Counted from the first letter of the stretch, positions 22,609 through 35,261 are shown. The stretch: 64,000 nucleotides of DNA from Manihot esculenta (GCF_001659605.2 NC_035164.2:7632955-7696954), one strand, 5' to 3'. Numbers and translations: made by a program. Notes: generated from the sequence alone by a model not told the origin.

Positions 22609-23997
22609 TGTCCCTTGAAGCAACCCAACTGGGGTGAATTGAGTTATAAAAAATGTTTAAAAGGTAAAAGCAGAAATTAAAAAGAAATAAGGAAAGAAGA
22701 GAATAATCAACACAATGATTTATAGAGGTTCATCCATTTCAAGCCTACTTTCTCTCCTCAAGACCCTCCTTGAGAGTTCAACTCCACTATCAAATCTTTT
22801 TTGGGTGAAGATTAAAACTCTTTACAATTCTAAAGCAAAACCCTTACTCTTTACAATTTTCTTTTTGTCACAATAGCAATCCTTTGCTCAAAATCACACC
22901 CACTATAATAAATTCACTCAACAATCTTCATTCAATCTTAAAACACAAACCAATTACAACTCAAGGCAAACTTTCAAGAAATTAATGTTATGACTCAATG
23001 TTTTGAGAGAGAGAGAGTGAAAAAGGCTTTAATCTCAATAATTGTATGCTTGAATGGTTGTTGTAACTACTTCCGGATCAAAAACACATTATATTTATAG
23101 TTCTAACATAAATATGGCCGTTGGGGATGCATTAAATGCAAATAGAGTCGTTTGTGTACAGAAATAATCGTTATGTCGTGCTCAGAAAAACTTAGGTTCG
23201 GCAGCCTAAGGTTAAAGTTTGGCGGCCGAACTTTTGAAGGTGAAGAACAACTTCTTGAAAATAGACTTTCCGCGGCCTAAAGTCTATGTTCGGCGGCCGA
23301 ACATTTTTTACTTTTGCCTTTGTCCCTTCTCTTTCGAAAGCCGAAAGTTTCACTTTAAGGGGCATATTGAAAACATACTTTCGGCGGCCTAAAGTCCATG
23401 TTCGGCGATCAAATATTTTGGACTTTTGCTTCTGTTCCTTCTCTTTCGGAAGCCGAAAGTTTCACTTTAAGGGGCATATTAAAAATAGACTTTCGGCGGC
23501 CTAAAGTCCATATTCGACGGTCGAACATTTGAGACTTTTGCCTCTATCCTTGACTTTTGGAAACCGAATATTTGACTTTAGGAGGCACAAAAATATTTCA
23601 TTAAATCTTTGAAAAATCGTAACCTAGGCTATGAAACTCCATTTTTCAATCCGTTTGAATTCTTGCAACCTATATTTTGAGATCTTTTATTTTGATAAAA
23701 ATAATTTCAAAATCACTCATTTTGAAAATTTTCATTTTGGTCCCTCAAAGTCAATTACTTAAAACTTGGCCATATTTATAAACTTTTAATATTAAAAGAA
23801 AAAATAAAAATTACATTTTGATCCCTTTTTTGTGGTATGCTTCCAAATTTAACACTTTCTATTCTTGAAACTGAAGCGATTTCATTTATTTTAATAAAGG
23901 ACCTACAAGCTCAACGCAAACACTTTTAAGAATAATTAGTAGTATACCAATTATTTATTAGTTATCAAAACAAGAATTAAAACATCTAGGTCTAACA
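22609..23997 (-). mobile_element. Solo LTR, Ty1/copia SIRE/Maximus-type
   Basis: 1389 bp bounded by TGT…ACA and a perfect 5-bp target duplication ATTAT (22604-22608 and 23998-24002). Read on the minus strand it opens TGTTAGACCTAGATGTTTTA and soon reaches GTGTTTGCGTTGAGCTTG, the kind of start seen in SIRE-type copia LTRs. No internal region is present, so it is a recombination product. It carries TTCGGCCGCCGAA-type motifs near 23192-23575 (a perfect copy at 23289-23301) in the same sense as the gypsy LTRs. Confidence 0.85.
23192..23575 (-). repeat. TTCGGCCGCCGAA-type motif array inside the copia solo LTR
   Basis: Three repeated blocks, each with a motif such as TTCGGCGGCCGAAC or TTCGGCGGCCTAAAGT, followed by TTTTGCCTTTGTCCCTTCTC and GAAAGCCGAAAGTTTCAC with variation. 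The last block is the most decayed. Motif and orientation match those in the Ty3/gypsy LTRs nearby. Confidence 0.8.
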
Positions 23998-24002
23998 ATT
24001 AT

Positions 24003-25740
24003 CTTTTTATTTGAAAAAAGCCTATATAAAGACCGTTCTAGAAGTAGAAAATTATCTCTTTTGATTACCTCCTCTTTCTCTTTTTTGGTTTTTCTTGACC
24101 GAATTCTTTTTCTCCTTCTTCTCTTATTTTTTACAATTTTATTATGACTCTTAGAGATTAAACTCTTTTATTCAATTAAAGATTAATTAAATTGAGATTT
24201 ATTTAAAGTTGTGAGTTTTTTAATTCAGTTTGGGAGCCCTAAATGTAATAATGGAGTAAATTGGCCCACTTTGACGTTTCAAACTTGCCATTACTCATCA
24301 CTTGCAGGAAGTCATCAAGTGTTCACCACTACACCCGTCTACGTCTCAGTTAGCTAGTTAAGTACATGCACTTGTTTGAAATTAATAATTCTCTAAGAAT
24401 TCAATTAAATTGATTTTAGTAATTTAATTTTTTTAATTTAAAAATATTTCACTTTAAAAGAAAGTATAAATCATACATAATTAAAAAAAATATTTAAATT
24501 TCTGATAAAATAAATTATTTTAAACAAAACTAATAAAAAAATAAAAGAAAAAACATTTTAACTATAAAAATAAAAAGTGTAAAAAATATCTCTCTTATTA
24601 TTTAGACAATTAGATGAGAAAATTAAAGTAAACATATTAAAACTAAAAGAAATTTATCTAAATCATCCCTCAAACAAATTTATATATATATATATTTTAT
24701 GTAAGTGCCCACTGAAAGGGATAGAACTATATAAGATAGTCTCCAATAAAGGAGAGACCCATTTGAATCTCTCTTGTGATTATAGTGATGCCACATGAGA
24801 TGAGAAACTAAATGAAAAAAAAAAAACATGAGATGAGAAACTAAATGAAAAAAAAAGAGAGACTTGTATCTCAAATAGAAGTCTCTCTTTTTGGATTGAT
24901 TTCACATTGATTGTTGATGGCTATTTTATAAAAAAAAATCAATGCATTTTTTTAAAGAGTTTCTTCAAGGAAGACGTGTGTAGCATCCCTTCAATAGTGA
25001 GAGAGAAATTGGCCATCTCCTTATAATTAGTCATCATGACTTTTCAAACATGCGATTTCTCTCAAAAAGTCACTACCAACACTGTTTATCCCTTAGAATG
25101 AGAAAAGGGAATGAACAGGAAGGTCATATGAACAATAGATAATTTGCACCTATAGTCATTCAATTTTGAATTTTTTTTTTTTTATTTCTGTTGCTCAATC
25201 TTAATTTATTTTAATAAAATACTTAATTTTAATTTATTTTAATAGAAATCATTTTAACTCGCTATTCTAAGTTATCAAGCCCTTCACCTATTATCCATCA
25301 ATTCTTACATATTCGTATTTAATTAATTGATAATTATTTATTAATAAGTAATAGAATACAAATATTTAATTTTATAGTAAGCAATAAAATCTATTTAGTT
25401 TGATTCTGGTACTAATCTTTGTCCGAGAAATAAGTTAACTTCTGTTATAGTATTATTTATTTAAGTCTTATTAGACATGAATACTTAAATGTATTTATAA
25501 ATTTATATTTGTATTATTATCATTTTTTTTATTAGATAATAAAGCTCAAAATTTAATATTAATAATTATTTTAATTAATATTAACTAAAACTTATTTAAT
25601 TTTATAATTCAAACATTTTTAAAAGATTATAAATTAAAAGAAAATATTCTTTTCTGGCTTTAGCTAAGAAGCAAAAGCGAGCAAATAAGATTGTGGACAT
25701 CTAATTTCAAAAAACAGATTATAGAAAGCAATGGCAGAGT
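24003..25740. other. AT-rich intergenic DNA without recognisable genes
   Basis: No coding potential is seen. A tandem copy of a CATGAGATGAGAAACTAAATG unit lies at about 24790-24853. Around 24735-24890 the inverted GGAGAGACC/GTCTCTC blocks suggest an old foldback or MITE remnant. Confidence 0.6.
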
Positions 25741-25752
25741 AATTCAAAAGAA

Positions 25753-26007
25753 ATGAACGTTTCTTTGACTTCCTTGTTGTGGTTGATTGTATTCCTTGCA
25801 AATCATGGATTATGTTTTGAAGATTGCAACACAACGAGATTTGGGAGTTGCGGCCTAGCCGTCCGGTTTCCGTTTCGACTCAGAGGCAGGCAACCACGCC
25901 ATCCTCAACCTGAGTTTCACCTTTCTTGCTCTGAGAAGACCGATACTGTTCTTGAGCTCACGACTTCATGGAAGCTTTTCAAAACATTGACTATAATCAT
26001 GAAATAA
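25753..26007 (+). pseudogene. N-terminal fragment resembling RING-H2 ATL20-22 / WAK-type galacturonan-binding region
   Basis: The frame gives a hydrophobic signal-like start (MNVSLTSLLWLIVFLANHG) followed by a cysteine-containing stretch with VRFPFRLRGRQP, FHLSC and TVLEL. That pattern is typical of the extracellular GUB_WAK_bind domain at the start of ATL20-22-type RING-H2 proteins. Expected cysteines are missing (QPRHPQPEF replaces a CGYPGF-like segment), and the frame ends after 84 residues without a membrane span or RING finger. I read it as a truncated, mutated gene fragment. Confidence 0.55.
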
Positions 26008-26079
26008 CTAATGAGCAGGTAAAAAGGTACTTGATGACTATTGAGCTATATAAAATGACCCATTAGTGCACAACCCTAT

Positions 26080-26385
26080 CCCCAGTCGAGCAGGTCGGGC
26101 TGACCGGGGCCCAGGTTTCCTCAAAAGGGACCCAGCCCTTCTGACATATTAGGAAAGTAGGAGAACAGGTCCAACTATACCACAGCCCTAGCAGCACGAA
26201 CGCCGAAAGGAAATTAACGTACGACTTTGCGTGTCAGTGATAGGTAACACTGTAGCAGGGCGGCGGTTATGCATCACTAAATGATAAGGGAAAAAGGAAG
26301 AAAAGAAGAAAGCATGAACCATTCAAGCTAAGTTTTTATACACACACAAAAATCCTATTTTCTCTTTGGATCTCAAATCATGAAT
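26080..26385 (+). mobile_element. Degraded LTR fragment resembling the element C LTR
   Basis: This GC-richer island in AT-rich DNA begins near GTCGAGCAGGTCGGGCTGACC and ends AATCCTATTTTCTCTTTGG then ATCTCAAATCATGA. The end resembles the end of the element C LTR on its sense strand. Borders are uncertain and no target duplication was found. Confidence 0.45.
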
Positions 26386-26592
26386 CATAATTCAAGATAT
26401 TAAAATTTAAAATACGAAAACACTCATAGAATAATACAATAAAATGAAATTAATAAATCTATGAACTAATTAAGTATTATCAAATTTTAAAAATACTACT
26501 TTAAAATATTATAATTATAATAAAACTCAACATTATTATTTTATTTACATTGCATATTATATTAATAAAATAATAGATAATAAAATAACAAA

Positions 26593-27780
26593 TGTAATAC
26601 CGCCTAAATTCTGGTGCTGGAATTCCAAATTTCTGATGAAATCTTCATTAAAATATAAAATCTCGGGATTAAAAATCTTAAAAATAAAAGAATAAAATGG
26701 TTTTTTATAAATGAATTTGAAATGAATTTCTAAAGTGTTAAAAAAATAAGTTTTAACAAAAATAATTTTCAATCGCTAAAGATGGGTCTTTGGCCTCCAA
26801 AGATGGTCTAACAGACCCAACTATAAAAGTGCTCAACTCGAAAAGAGATGAGCTCCAACCTCCCTAAGACATTCTTATGATTTCATTAATTTATTTCTTC
26901 ACTTTTTCTCAAATAAATTCCTTGGCTTTTGAAGATTTAAGCTTCCAATCTCTTGAACTTCAAGCTAAAGCCTTCAAGCATCTCTTCTCTTCGTTCCTTT
27001 GGGCTGTTAGGAGACAAACTTCTCTAAAAAGTAGGTTTCCGATCTTTGTACTCACTATTATTCGTAGCTCATACATGGTATTAATGTGTAGGTGAAGGAT
27101 TTAAAGTAGCATTGCTATTAATTTTAAACTTGAAGGATAAAAATCTTTTTGACTTGGATTCTAGTAATTGCATGTTGTTTTTCTCTTGTGATGAGCTGAA
27201 AACTTGAATGGGATCTTCTGTTCTATACCTAAGAGAATTCATGTTCTGCATGTGTGTTAGAAGTATGGGTTTTCTTTCGTTTAAACACTTTGATTTCCTA
27301 TGAACATGTGATTTTATTATATGCATGTTGACCTTTCCTCTCTTTTCAGTTGCTGTGAGTTTGTGGAAGTGTTGGCAGCCAGTTTGGGTTGCTAGATGTT
27401 GTGGCTACAAGTGTTTTTGGAGGCTGCTAATTTATAGATCAAGCTGTGGGATTTTGGGGTAATCCAAGTTGGATTGTTGAAGCTTCATTCGCCCACTGAA
27501 CTTGCATTTTTCAGCTACCTCCTTTGGCAGCCTAATGTGCTGCCTAACTTGAAGTTTCAAATTTGGACCATGGACTTTAGATTGTTGCAAGTCCCTTATC
27601 CAATCTTTTCGAGCACTTCTTCTATATGTTTTAAGCTTTGTGTTTATATGTTTCTTGGGGTAGCTTTAAAAATATAAAAGTTTATTTTTAATCCATCATT
27701 TGAAGCCGTCTATGTAGGATCAGGTTTAAGAGACCATCAAAACTCGTAGTGAGGTAATTGCATTTCAGTACAAAGTATGT
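26593..27780 (+). mobile_element. Degraded solo or partial LTR of the Tekay-type family
   Basis: It opens TGTAATACCGCCTAAATTCTGG and GTGCTGGAATTCC, close to the start of the LTRs at 1094 and 10715. It has TATAAAAG near 26824 and a segment near 27715-27755 like the splice-like CAGAGGTGAGTGG region of those LTRs. The GC-rich motifs are mostly eroded and the right end is unclear. Short open frames inside it are not genes. Confidence 0.55.
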
Positions 27781-27856
27781 ATATAAGATATGAGTAGAAT
27801 TAAACTAAATTGAAGGAAAAATTTATTAATCTCTAAAATAACATAGAAAAAAGTTC

Positions 27857-28835
27857 ACCTTAGTTATTTATGTTTTCGCACTTTTGTACTTTAGTGATTA
27901 AAGTAACTTTCGTTGCATTTCAGGGTTTAAACTTTTGTACCGTTAACAATTTAAAGATTTAGTAGCTAACGGTATTAGATATACTGATGTGGCATATCGA
28001 CATCATCGCCACGTCTGACATGGCATGCTGACGTCATTGTCACGTCTGATGTGGAATGTTAACGTCATCGCCATGTCATCAACTTTTCTCTTTATGATCT
28101 AAGTGCAAAAGTTTAAAAGTATATGTACTTAAATTACAAATAAAATAAAGTTTTAATCCTTAATGGTAAAAGTATGTAATTTTCAAAATGCATAAAAAAA
28201 ATAAAAAAGAAATAAGGAAGAGAGAGAGAGAGCGGGAGAAGAGAAAGTAGTGAGATAGAGAGGGAGAAGGGAAAAGGGCAAAAAATTCTCTCTTTTATTT
28301 TTGTATAGTTTTTTTCTCTAACTATTCTTACAATATTTCTATTCAATTATCTTCTTCTAACATGTATCTATATGAATAAATGAAGAATTTTAATAAAAAA
28401 TACAAAGTAAGATAGAGAAGTATATGAGAAGAGAGAGATATTTTCTCTTTTACAATTCTCTCTTTCTCCCTCTCCATCTCACCATATCTCTCTCTCTCCT
28501 CTCCCTCTCTTTCTCTCTCGCTCTCTTCTCTATTTTATTATTTTTTCATGCATTTTGAAAGTTATATATTTTTATTATTAAGAGTTGAAATTTTATTTTA
28601 TTTACAATGTAAGAACTTGTATTTTTAAATTTTTATACTTAAATCATAAAGGGAGATATTAGTAATAGACGTGACGATGACGTCAGTATGTCATACCAAC
28701 ATATCTAATGTCTAATGTTGTTAACCACTAAATCTTCAAATTGCTAACGTGATAAAAATTCAGCTTTTGAAATGCAATGAAAATTATTTTAGTTCTTAAA
28801 GTGCAAAAATATGAAAATACAAATAACTGAAATTT
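27857..28835. mobile_element. Foldback / Mutator-like non-autonomous element, about 1 kb
   Basis: Long inverted arms: left about 27857-28200 and right about 28545-28835. The left begins TAGTTATTTATGTTTTCGCA and the right ends in the complementary TTTTGAAATG…AAATAACTGA. Both arms carry GACGTCA-type blocks (CTGACGTCATTG; GATGACGTCAGT). The centre has GA-rich (28215-28270) and CT-rich (28440-28535) stretches that are themselves complementary. There is no transposase. I could not fix a target duplication. Confidence 0.6.
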
Positions 28836-29085
28836 AATATATTATTTATTTTTAATAATAAACTTTTTAAATACTAAAAACTAATTAACCTCTAAATATT
28901 ATATTATATGTTTCTACCCGGATTACCTATTTCTCTACTTTTCAAGTTAGTCGGACTAATAAGTGGCAGCATCCAATTGACTCTAAGATTTTTCTTTTTT
29001 TGAAAGCAAATTGACTCTGAGATTAAGAAGCAATTTGTTATAAGTAATTTTAAATTACAAAATTATGGTATAAATTTTAAGGTTA

Positions 29086-29385
29086 TTGGTTGTGTATATT
29101 TTACTTGCAGATAGAGGTGGAAGAGTTTTTAGAGTTGCTAATTTGGTGAGAAATTGCTGTGATCTTATCAATAGAAGCTGGAAAGTCAAGATGGTAAAAA
29201 TTTATAGGAAAGCAAATGCGGTAGCGGATCGTTTGACTAATTTAACCATTGGTGATGATTTTAATTTGAAAATTCATCAATTGCCTCCTGTTACTATTAA
29301 ATTTTTACTGGATGCTGATAGGTTGGAGTTTTCATGGCCTAGATTAATAAAATAAGGGCTCTATCCCTCTTTTTTTTTTAAAAAA
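29086..29385 (+). pseudogene. 3' end of an L1-type LINE (RNase H-like fragment)
   Basis: The frame contains VRNCCDLINRSWKVKMVKIY and RKANAVADRLTNLT, the pattern of the RNase H-like domain that closes many plant LINE proteins. It ends LEFSWPRLIK with a stop near 29355, followed by AAGGGCTCTATCCCTC and a T/A-rich tail. Only the last part is present. Confidence 0.65.
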
Positions 29386-32085
29386 AATGTAATATTAAAA
29401 TTATTTATTCAAGGGTTTAAATGATTATTATGATATTTATTAAGGATTTTATTTTTTTTTTATGTAGATTTAACGGTGTTAAATTTTAAATTTTTTTTTG
29501 TCATTTTTTATAGTTTAAGGGTTAAGTTGATGATTTTATTTAATCGGGATTTAAATGACTTTTTATATAAAGAGGCCATTTGCTAATAAAATATCATAAA
29601 AATTTATAAATACTTAAATTCAAAATTTGTTACCAAAGTCTAAGTGAATAATTCACTTTAAAAATAAAAAAATAAATTAAATTTCTTTTTTTTCCTTAAC
29701 TAAATACCAAATTTTAATCTTAATATCTCATTTAAAAATTTAAAAGTATTATTAAAATATATAAATGTTATTATTAATTATAAACAATATTACATATGTA
29801 AGATATATAATAAAAACCATATAAATATATTGCAAATTTAATTTTTATAAGAAACTATTTTATATTTTCTTAATAAAGCTAATAAAAGTCATGAAAATAT
29901 AGGCATTGCTAACAATAAAAAGTCATTTAAAAGCCAACATTTCAATTAATTTACAACATAATTTAAATTCATATTTATATAAAAAATTACATTTAATCTT
30001 TTTATATCTTTTATTACTAATTTTATTTAATATAATATAATAATTGTTTAAAATAAGTCATGAGCGGACACTAAAAAATAAAATTATGTAGCAAAAGTCT
30101 AATAAAATGATACTCGATTCCATCAATAGAAAGAGACTCAGACGCAACAGGTCTCGGCTTCCGCAAAAAACTCGCTCTCTTAACTAAAAGATGAAACTCT
30201 ACGGGAAGTTACTGTTATAAAACGCAATCCAGCAAATTCCACTAAATCTATAATTATGGATCCTTTTATCTACTAACCGGTACTATTTAGATTTTTCAAC
30301 GCTATTCAAATTTTCAGGAGATTTGATAACTAACCCACTTGTTACAATATAAAAATTTATGAATATATAGATCAAGGTAGGCATTTTTACAAAAATACTT
30401 TTGAGTCTAAAATATCTCATTACACTTGTTTTTCCCTTCAATTTACTAACTTGAATATCAAAGTGGCCGAACGCTAATTATCTCGCTTTATTTTTATTAC
30501 GGATTGACCAATTGCAATACATACATTTACATCAGTATTTTTATTACATATATTATTGTAATAGTTGGTACAGTTTTTAATGATGTTTTAAAATTTTTGA
30601 AAGGATATTACGAGATTAAAATTTGATTTTTAATTAATGAAAAAATAAAAAATATAAATTATTTATAATTTTAATTGAATGTAAATGATCTTTTAATCTA
30701 TTGTTTAATAAATTTAAATTTTTAAATAATATTTTATTTATTTTATGAATTTTGTAAAATTATTGTATCCATTTATAATAATATAGATTAATATAGTTTA
30801 TTTATAAATTTAATTATTAAAATATAATATTAAACTTATTTTTTTCAAGAGACTTAAATGATTATCATGATATTTGTTATTCTTTTTAATATTTTTTTTT
30901 GAATATAGACTTTTTGTTGGAACGTAGACTATCAAGTTATAAGCTTTTTATCCTGAAGATTTTAGACTCTTTGTAATTTTTAAAAATTTAAGGATCTAAA
31001 TGGATAATTTTAGGATATAAATTTTGATTAATTACTCAAGGGTTTAAAGAGGTATTTTTCCTTTTATAAATGTTAGATAAAATATATTTAAATAAATATC
31101 TAAAATTCTGAAATTATATCTTAAATGCTTTCAATTTTCATAAAAAATATTTATTTCTCTAATTTCAAATTGTAAATTTAAATTTTTATGACTGTAATAT
31201 CAGAATTTTTTAAATTTTCATCTATAATATTGATAAAAAAAACTTTATACCATAAAATGTTATAAAATATAGACCCTTATAATTTATAATTTACAAATAA
31301 TCTTAGTTTATATACCCTAGCTAATATAGCCTTGTGTGTCGAAAAAGGAAGTTAATATTAATGTTTGTTAGAAATTAAGAAAACTAAAATTATTTTATTT
31401 AAAAGAAATAAAAATTGAGTTTAAACCGGATCCAACTTTGAAAAAAAACCATTAGAGGTGTTTTTTAGAAATATTTTAAGCCTTTATTTCCGGGAATTCA
31501 TTTTACATGAAAAAAATTTAAATAAATTCTTATAAAATCATATAAGAATTTTGATGCGAAACAATTAGTCATAAAATGTACGGTAAATTTGGACCGAATC
31601 TAATTTTTGCTGCCAACGTTCGATAGAGATCCTCAATAATTTTTCGAAAAGAAAATTTTAAGATATACGACTTTCAAAGTGTGATCAGAACTGCAGGATT
31701 GTCACAAAGTTTAATATAGAAATTTCATTTTTTAAAAAATTAATTTTGTATTTCAATTATTTTTTTTAAATATTTTTATAATTTTATATATTAGAATTTT
31801 TTCTGTTATAAATAGCATTTGTTTTAATATTTGAAACTCATTTTTTAATTTTTAAAAAATTTTAATATCGTTCCTTTTATATCATTTTAGTAAAATCATA
31901 TTGGTTAAAACTGACGATGGAGTCTAATCAGTCCTTTTTAAATTTAATCTCTTTTAAAATAAAAAAATTAAGTTAAAAATAATTAAATTTCCTTTATTTA
32001 CAAGAGTATTGTTAAAAATTGAATTGAATTTTTGCGAAATTTTTATTCTAAATAGAGAATAAATGAATTGAGAGCGACCTTGCTG
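29386..32085. other. AT-rich intergenic DNA
   Basis: No gene, RNA or clear repeat was recognised. A few GC-richer patches (30120-30210, 31545-31640) could be remnants of old elements but match nothing I know. Confidence 0.6.
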
Positions 32086-32805
32086 TGATATTTCAACTTA
32101 TGTAGAGTATGGGTTGAAACCGGAGAGGAGGAGATTGTTTGGAAACAATGGGCAAAGAATTTTTTGCTTAAGGAGGGTGATCACAGTACCCATTTTTCCA
32201 TGCTCAGGCATCAGTGAGACGACAAATAAATTTTATCGAAACACTCTAGGATTATGAGGAACGATGGTGTTGAGATAAGGAGGGCATGGGTAAAGTAGTG
32301 GCTGACTATTTTCATTGTTTATTCTCCGATCCTATGGGTTCCTATAATACTTTTTTGCATGTTATTGATTCAAAAAGTTTTTTCTGAGGCTATGCCAAGT
32401 TTGCTGCTTCTTTTACTGCATAAGAATTTAAAAATGCTATTTTTCAAATGCATCTAGACTATGTCCCAGATAGCATGAACCCAGCTTTTTATCCAAATTA
32501 TTGGAGTAATAAAGGGGATTCAATGGTGCAGAATTCTATTCAATAGCTCCAACCAGAATAAGAGAATTTGACATTTTAATAAGTATGAGAGGTATATTGA
32601 TAAATCTGAGTACTGCACCATCTTAAATCTCTTAGAGAACATGAAGCTACCTCAACTCCTTTTATTTGGAAACATTTGTGGAGACCCCAGGTGCTGCCAA
32701 AAGTTAAAAATTTTTTGTGGAGGGTCTTAGGGTTCCTTGCCTTCAAAAACTGATTTAGAAGGAAGGATATTGATATTGATGTATTTTGTAATTAAGGATT
32801 AGCAG
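32086..32805 (+). pseudogene. L1-type LINE remnant (reverse-transcriptase linker and zf-RVT), decayed
   Basis: Translations in shifting frames show EEIVWKQWAKNFLLKEGDHST, then RT-linker-like text (VVADYFHCLFSDP) and later WKHLWRPQVLPKVKNFLWRV, typical of plant LINE proteins and their zinc-finger zf-RVT end. Stops and frameshifts are frequent. The element is interrupted on its right by an AT-rich MITE and resumes at about 33262. Confidence 0.65.
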
Positions 32806-32811
32806 TATTTG

Positions 32812-33256
32812 GTTCAATTCGAAAAAATCGATCAAATCGAATTAATTTGAAAAATCAATTTAATTTTTTATTTATTTCGGTTCGATTATATTTTTAATTT
32901 CAAAAATTTCGGTTATTTCAGTTCAGTTCAATTTTGGTCAGAAAAAATTAAAAAAATCGAAGTGAATCGAACCGATTAGTGATAATAGCATATTATTTTT
33001 AATAATACAGAGAGATTAAATCATATTAAAATTAAAATATTTTAATTAAATTTTAAAATACTAAAAATAAAGTGTAAAAAATAAAAAATTTATTAAAAGT
33101 TTAAACCGATCAAATCGAATCGAACTAAATTGAATCAAACCGATTCAATTCAATTTGATTTCTATGAAAATCAATTCAGTTTAATTTTTATAAATATTAA
33201 AATTTTAATTTTTAATTTATTCAGTTCAAATTTAAACAAACCGATCAAATGGCCAC
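32812..33256 (+). mobile_element. MITE family M, copy 1
   Basis: About 445 bp, non-coding, with ends rich in GGTTCGATTT and AATCGAACC. The consensus from four copies in this window starts near CAGTATTTGGTTCAATTCG and ends near AACCGATCGAATG, and the middle carries ATTAGTGATAATAGCATATT. It sits inside LINE debris. Confidence 0.7.
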
Positions 33257-33261
33257 GCTAC

Positions 33262-33441
33262 AAGTGACTAATTTGGGGAAGAGGAAGATGCTCCGAATGC
33301 GTTAATGCTTGCTCATTTGGGGAAGAATCTACATATTCATGTCTTATATTCATGATTTAGGGAAGAGGAAGATGCTCTGCATGCGTTAATGCTTGCCCAT
33401 TTGGGGAAGAATCTACATATTCGTGTCTTATATTCAAAATA
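33262..33441 (+). repeat. LINE remnant with an 84-bp tandem duplication
   Basis: Two copies with an 84-bp period (GAGGAAGATG at 33281 and 33365) encode EEDAxxALMLAHLGKNLHI. This resembles the zf-RVT/LINE tail and so continues the LINE fragment that stops at 32805. Confidence 0.7.
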
Positions 33442-35160
33442 AATCAGATTTTGATAAGAATTGCTCACTAAATGATGTTATCTTCTGCTCATATCTCTAA
33501 AATATTTTACTATGATATATTATTTTTAAAAAAGTTTATTATTTAATTTTTATATTATAAAAAAATTATTAATCGATCTTTTTATTTTAAAAAATATATT
33601 AAAAATATCTTTTATATTTTAAAAATTTTATTAATGAGTCTTTTTGTTAATTTTAATTATTAAGGATAGCAAAAAAACTCTAAAATAATCAATTATTAAA
33701 ATTTTTTAAATTATAAAAACTAAATAATAAAATACTTGATAATTAAAATTAATATAAAAATTAATTAATAGACTTTTTAAAATATTATATATATCGTCAT
33801 ATTAAATGGTGTTTATATGCTATTAACAGAATTGATTATCTTTTAACTTTTTTAAGTAATTTTTTTATTTAAATTCAAATTGATCAAAGAAATCACTTAA
33901 TATTTAAATTATAGTTGATTAAATTTTATGGTAAAAAATTTCTCTTAATATTTCAATTATTTGTATTAAAATTTTATTTTAAGTTAAAATATTTTTTTAA
34001 AAAAAATAATTACAAGTTGTTAATATTTAAATATTTTTAATTTAATTATTTAATTACATTATTAGTCTATTTAAATTTAAATCAATTGAAGAATTCTTGA
34101 TTAAATTTTATTTATAGAAAATGTTTTTTAACATTTAAATTATGTTTATTAAAATTTTTATAACTTATATAAGCTTTGTAATCTCTAAATCAGATTAAAT
34201 CAGTTATATCTTAAATCACATAAATTCTATCATTATTTTTACATAACTAAAGGAAATAATTAACGAATATTTTTACATAATTGAAGGATCTACTAATAAA
34301 TTTTTTTATATTATAAAAATTAAATAAAATATTTAAAAATTAAAATTAATAAAATAATTAATTAATAAATTTATTAAAATTTTAAATAGTATTTAATCTA
34401 TTTTTTAAATTAATGAGCTAATTAATAAATTTTGCTTAGTATAAAAATTAAATAGTCAATTTTTCTTACAATAATGAAATAAAAATATATTTTATAAATT
34501 AATTGCATGAATATATATTAAAAAAATAAATTTTATTGATGAAAATAAAATTTTAAAATTATTAATAATAATTTAATAAAAATTATAAAGAAATATAATG
34601 ATTTGATAAAATTTATAATAAGAAAATTAATATTTGTAGTTTCAGTTTTTGATTTTTTAATTTTAAAAATACTTTTTAATGAGTAATAAAAATAAAAATA
34701 AAACACTGAACATGTTTTCAAATTTTTTATCAAATAAAAAAATAGAAAATTACAATAAAAATAAACACATTCTTAATTTATATAATTTAATATAATTACT
34801 TATTTAATCTTTTTATTTTAAATATATATCAATTAATTTATATTTTTTAAATTATTAATTATTTAGTTTTCTTTTATAATTATATAATTAATAAGTAGTT
34901 ATAATTTTAAAATTATAGGGATTGAGTAATTATAATTTTAATATTTTAAGGATTAAATAGATAATTGTGTTCTGAAATTGCAGATAAGAGTGATAAGAGC
35001 ATCTTAGCCATTTCAAATACTAACAATGACGCAAATAAAAATAAGGATAAAATAGTTAAGAGTTTCAAAGACATGGATTAGTTAATATATTTTCAAGCTA
35101 TGGGATTCAATAATGATTTGGACTAAATAATAATTTTTCTTTTAAAAAACCCACGTACTC
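33442..35160. other. AT-rich intergenic DNA upstream of GEX2
   Basis: Long A/T-rich stretch without recognised features. The presumed promoter and 5' untranslated region of the gene starting at 35262 lie in its last few hundred bases. No TATA box can be singled out in such AT-rich sequence. Confidence 0.55.
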
Positions 35161-35261
35161 AACCGTTGGTAACCGTCGATAACTGGTCCCAAATCCTTCC
35201 AATCAATTTCAAAAGTTTCTGTGCAAATGCAAGTTTCAGGTATTCTCTCTCACGATCCATC

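Noticed and set aside
26877..27095. 72-codon frame after the TATA-like site near 26824
   Set aside because: It lies inside a degraded LTR and matches LTR leader position, not a gene.
28200..28535. GA/CT-rich tracts as independent microsatellites
   Set aside because: They form the core of the inverted repeat of the foldback element and are described there.
34533..34733. 66-codon minus-strand frame in AT-rich DNA
   Set aside because: Composition-driven Lys/Phe/Ile run without any family signal.
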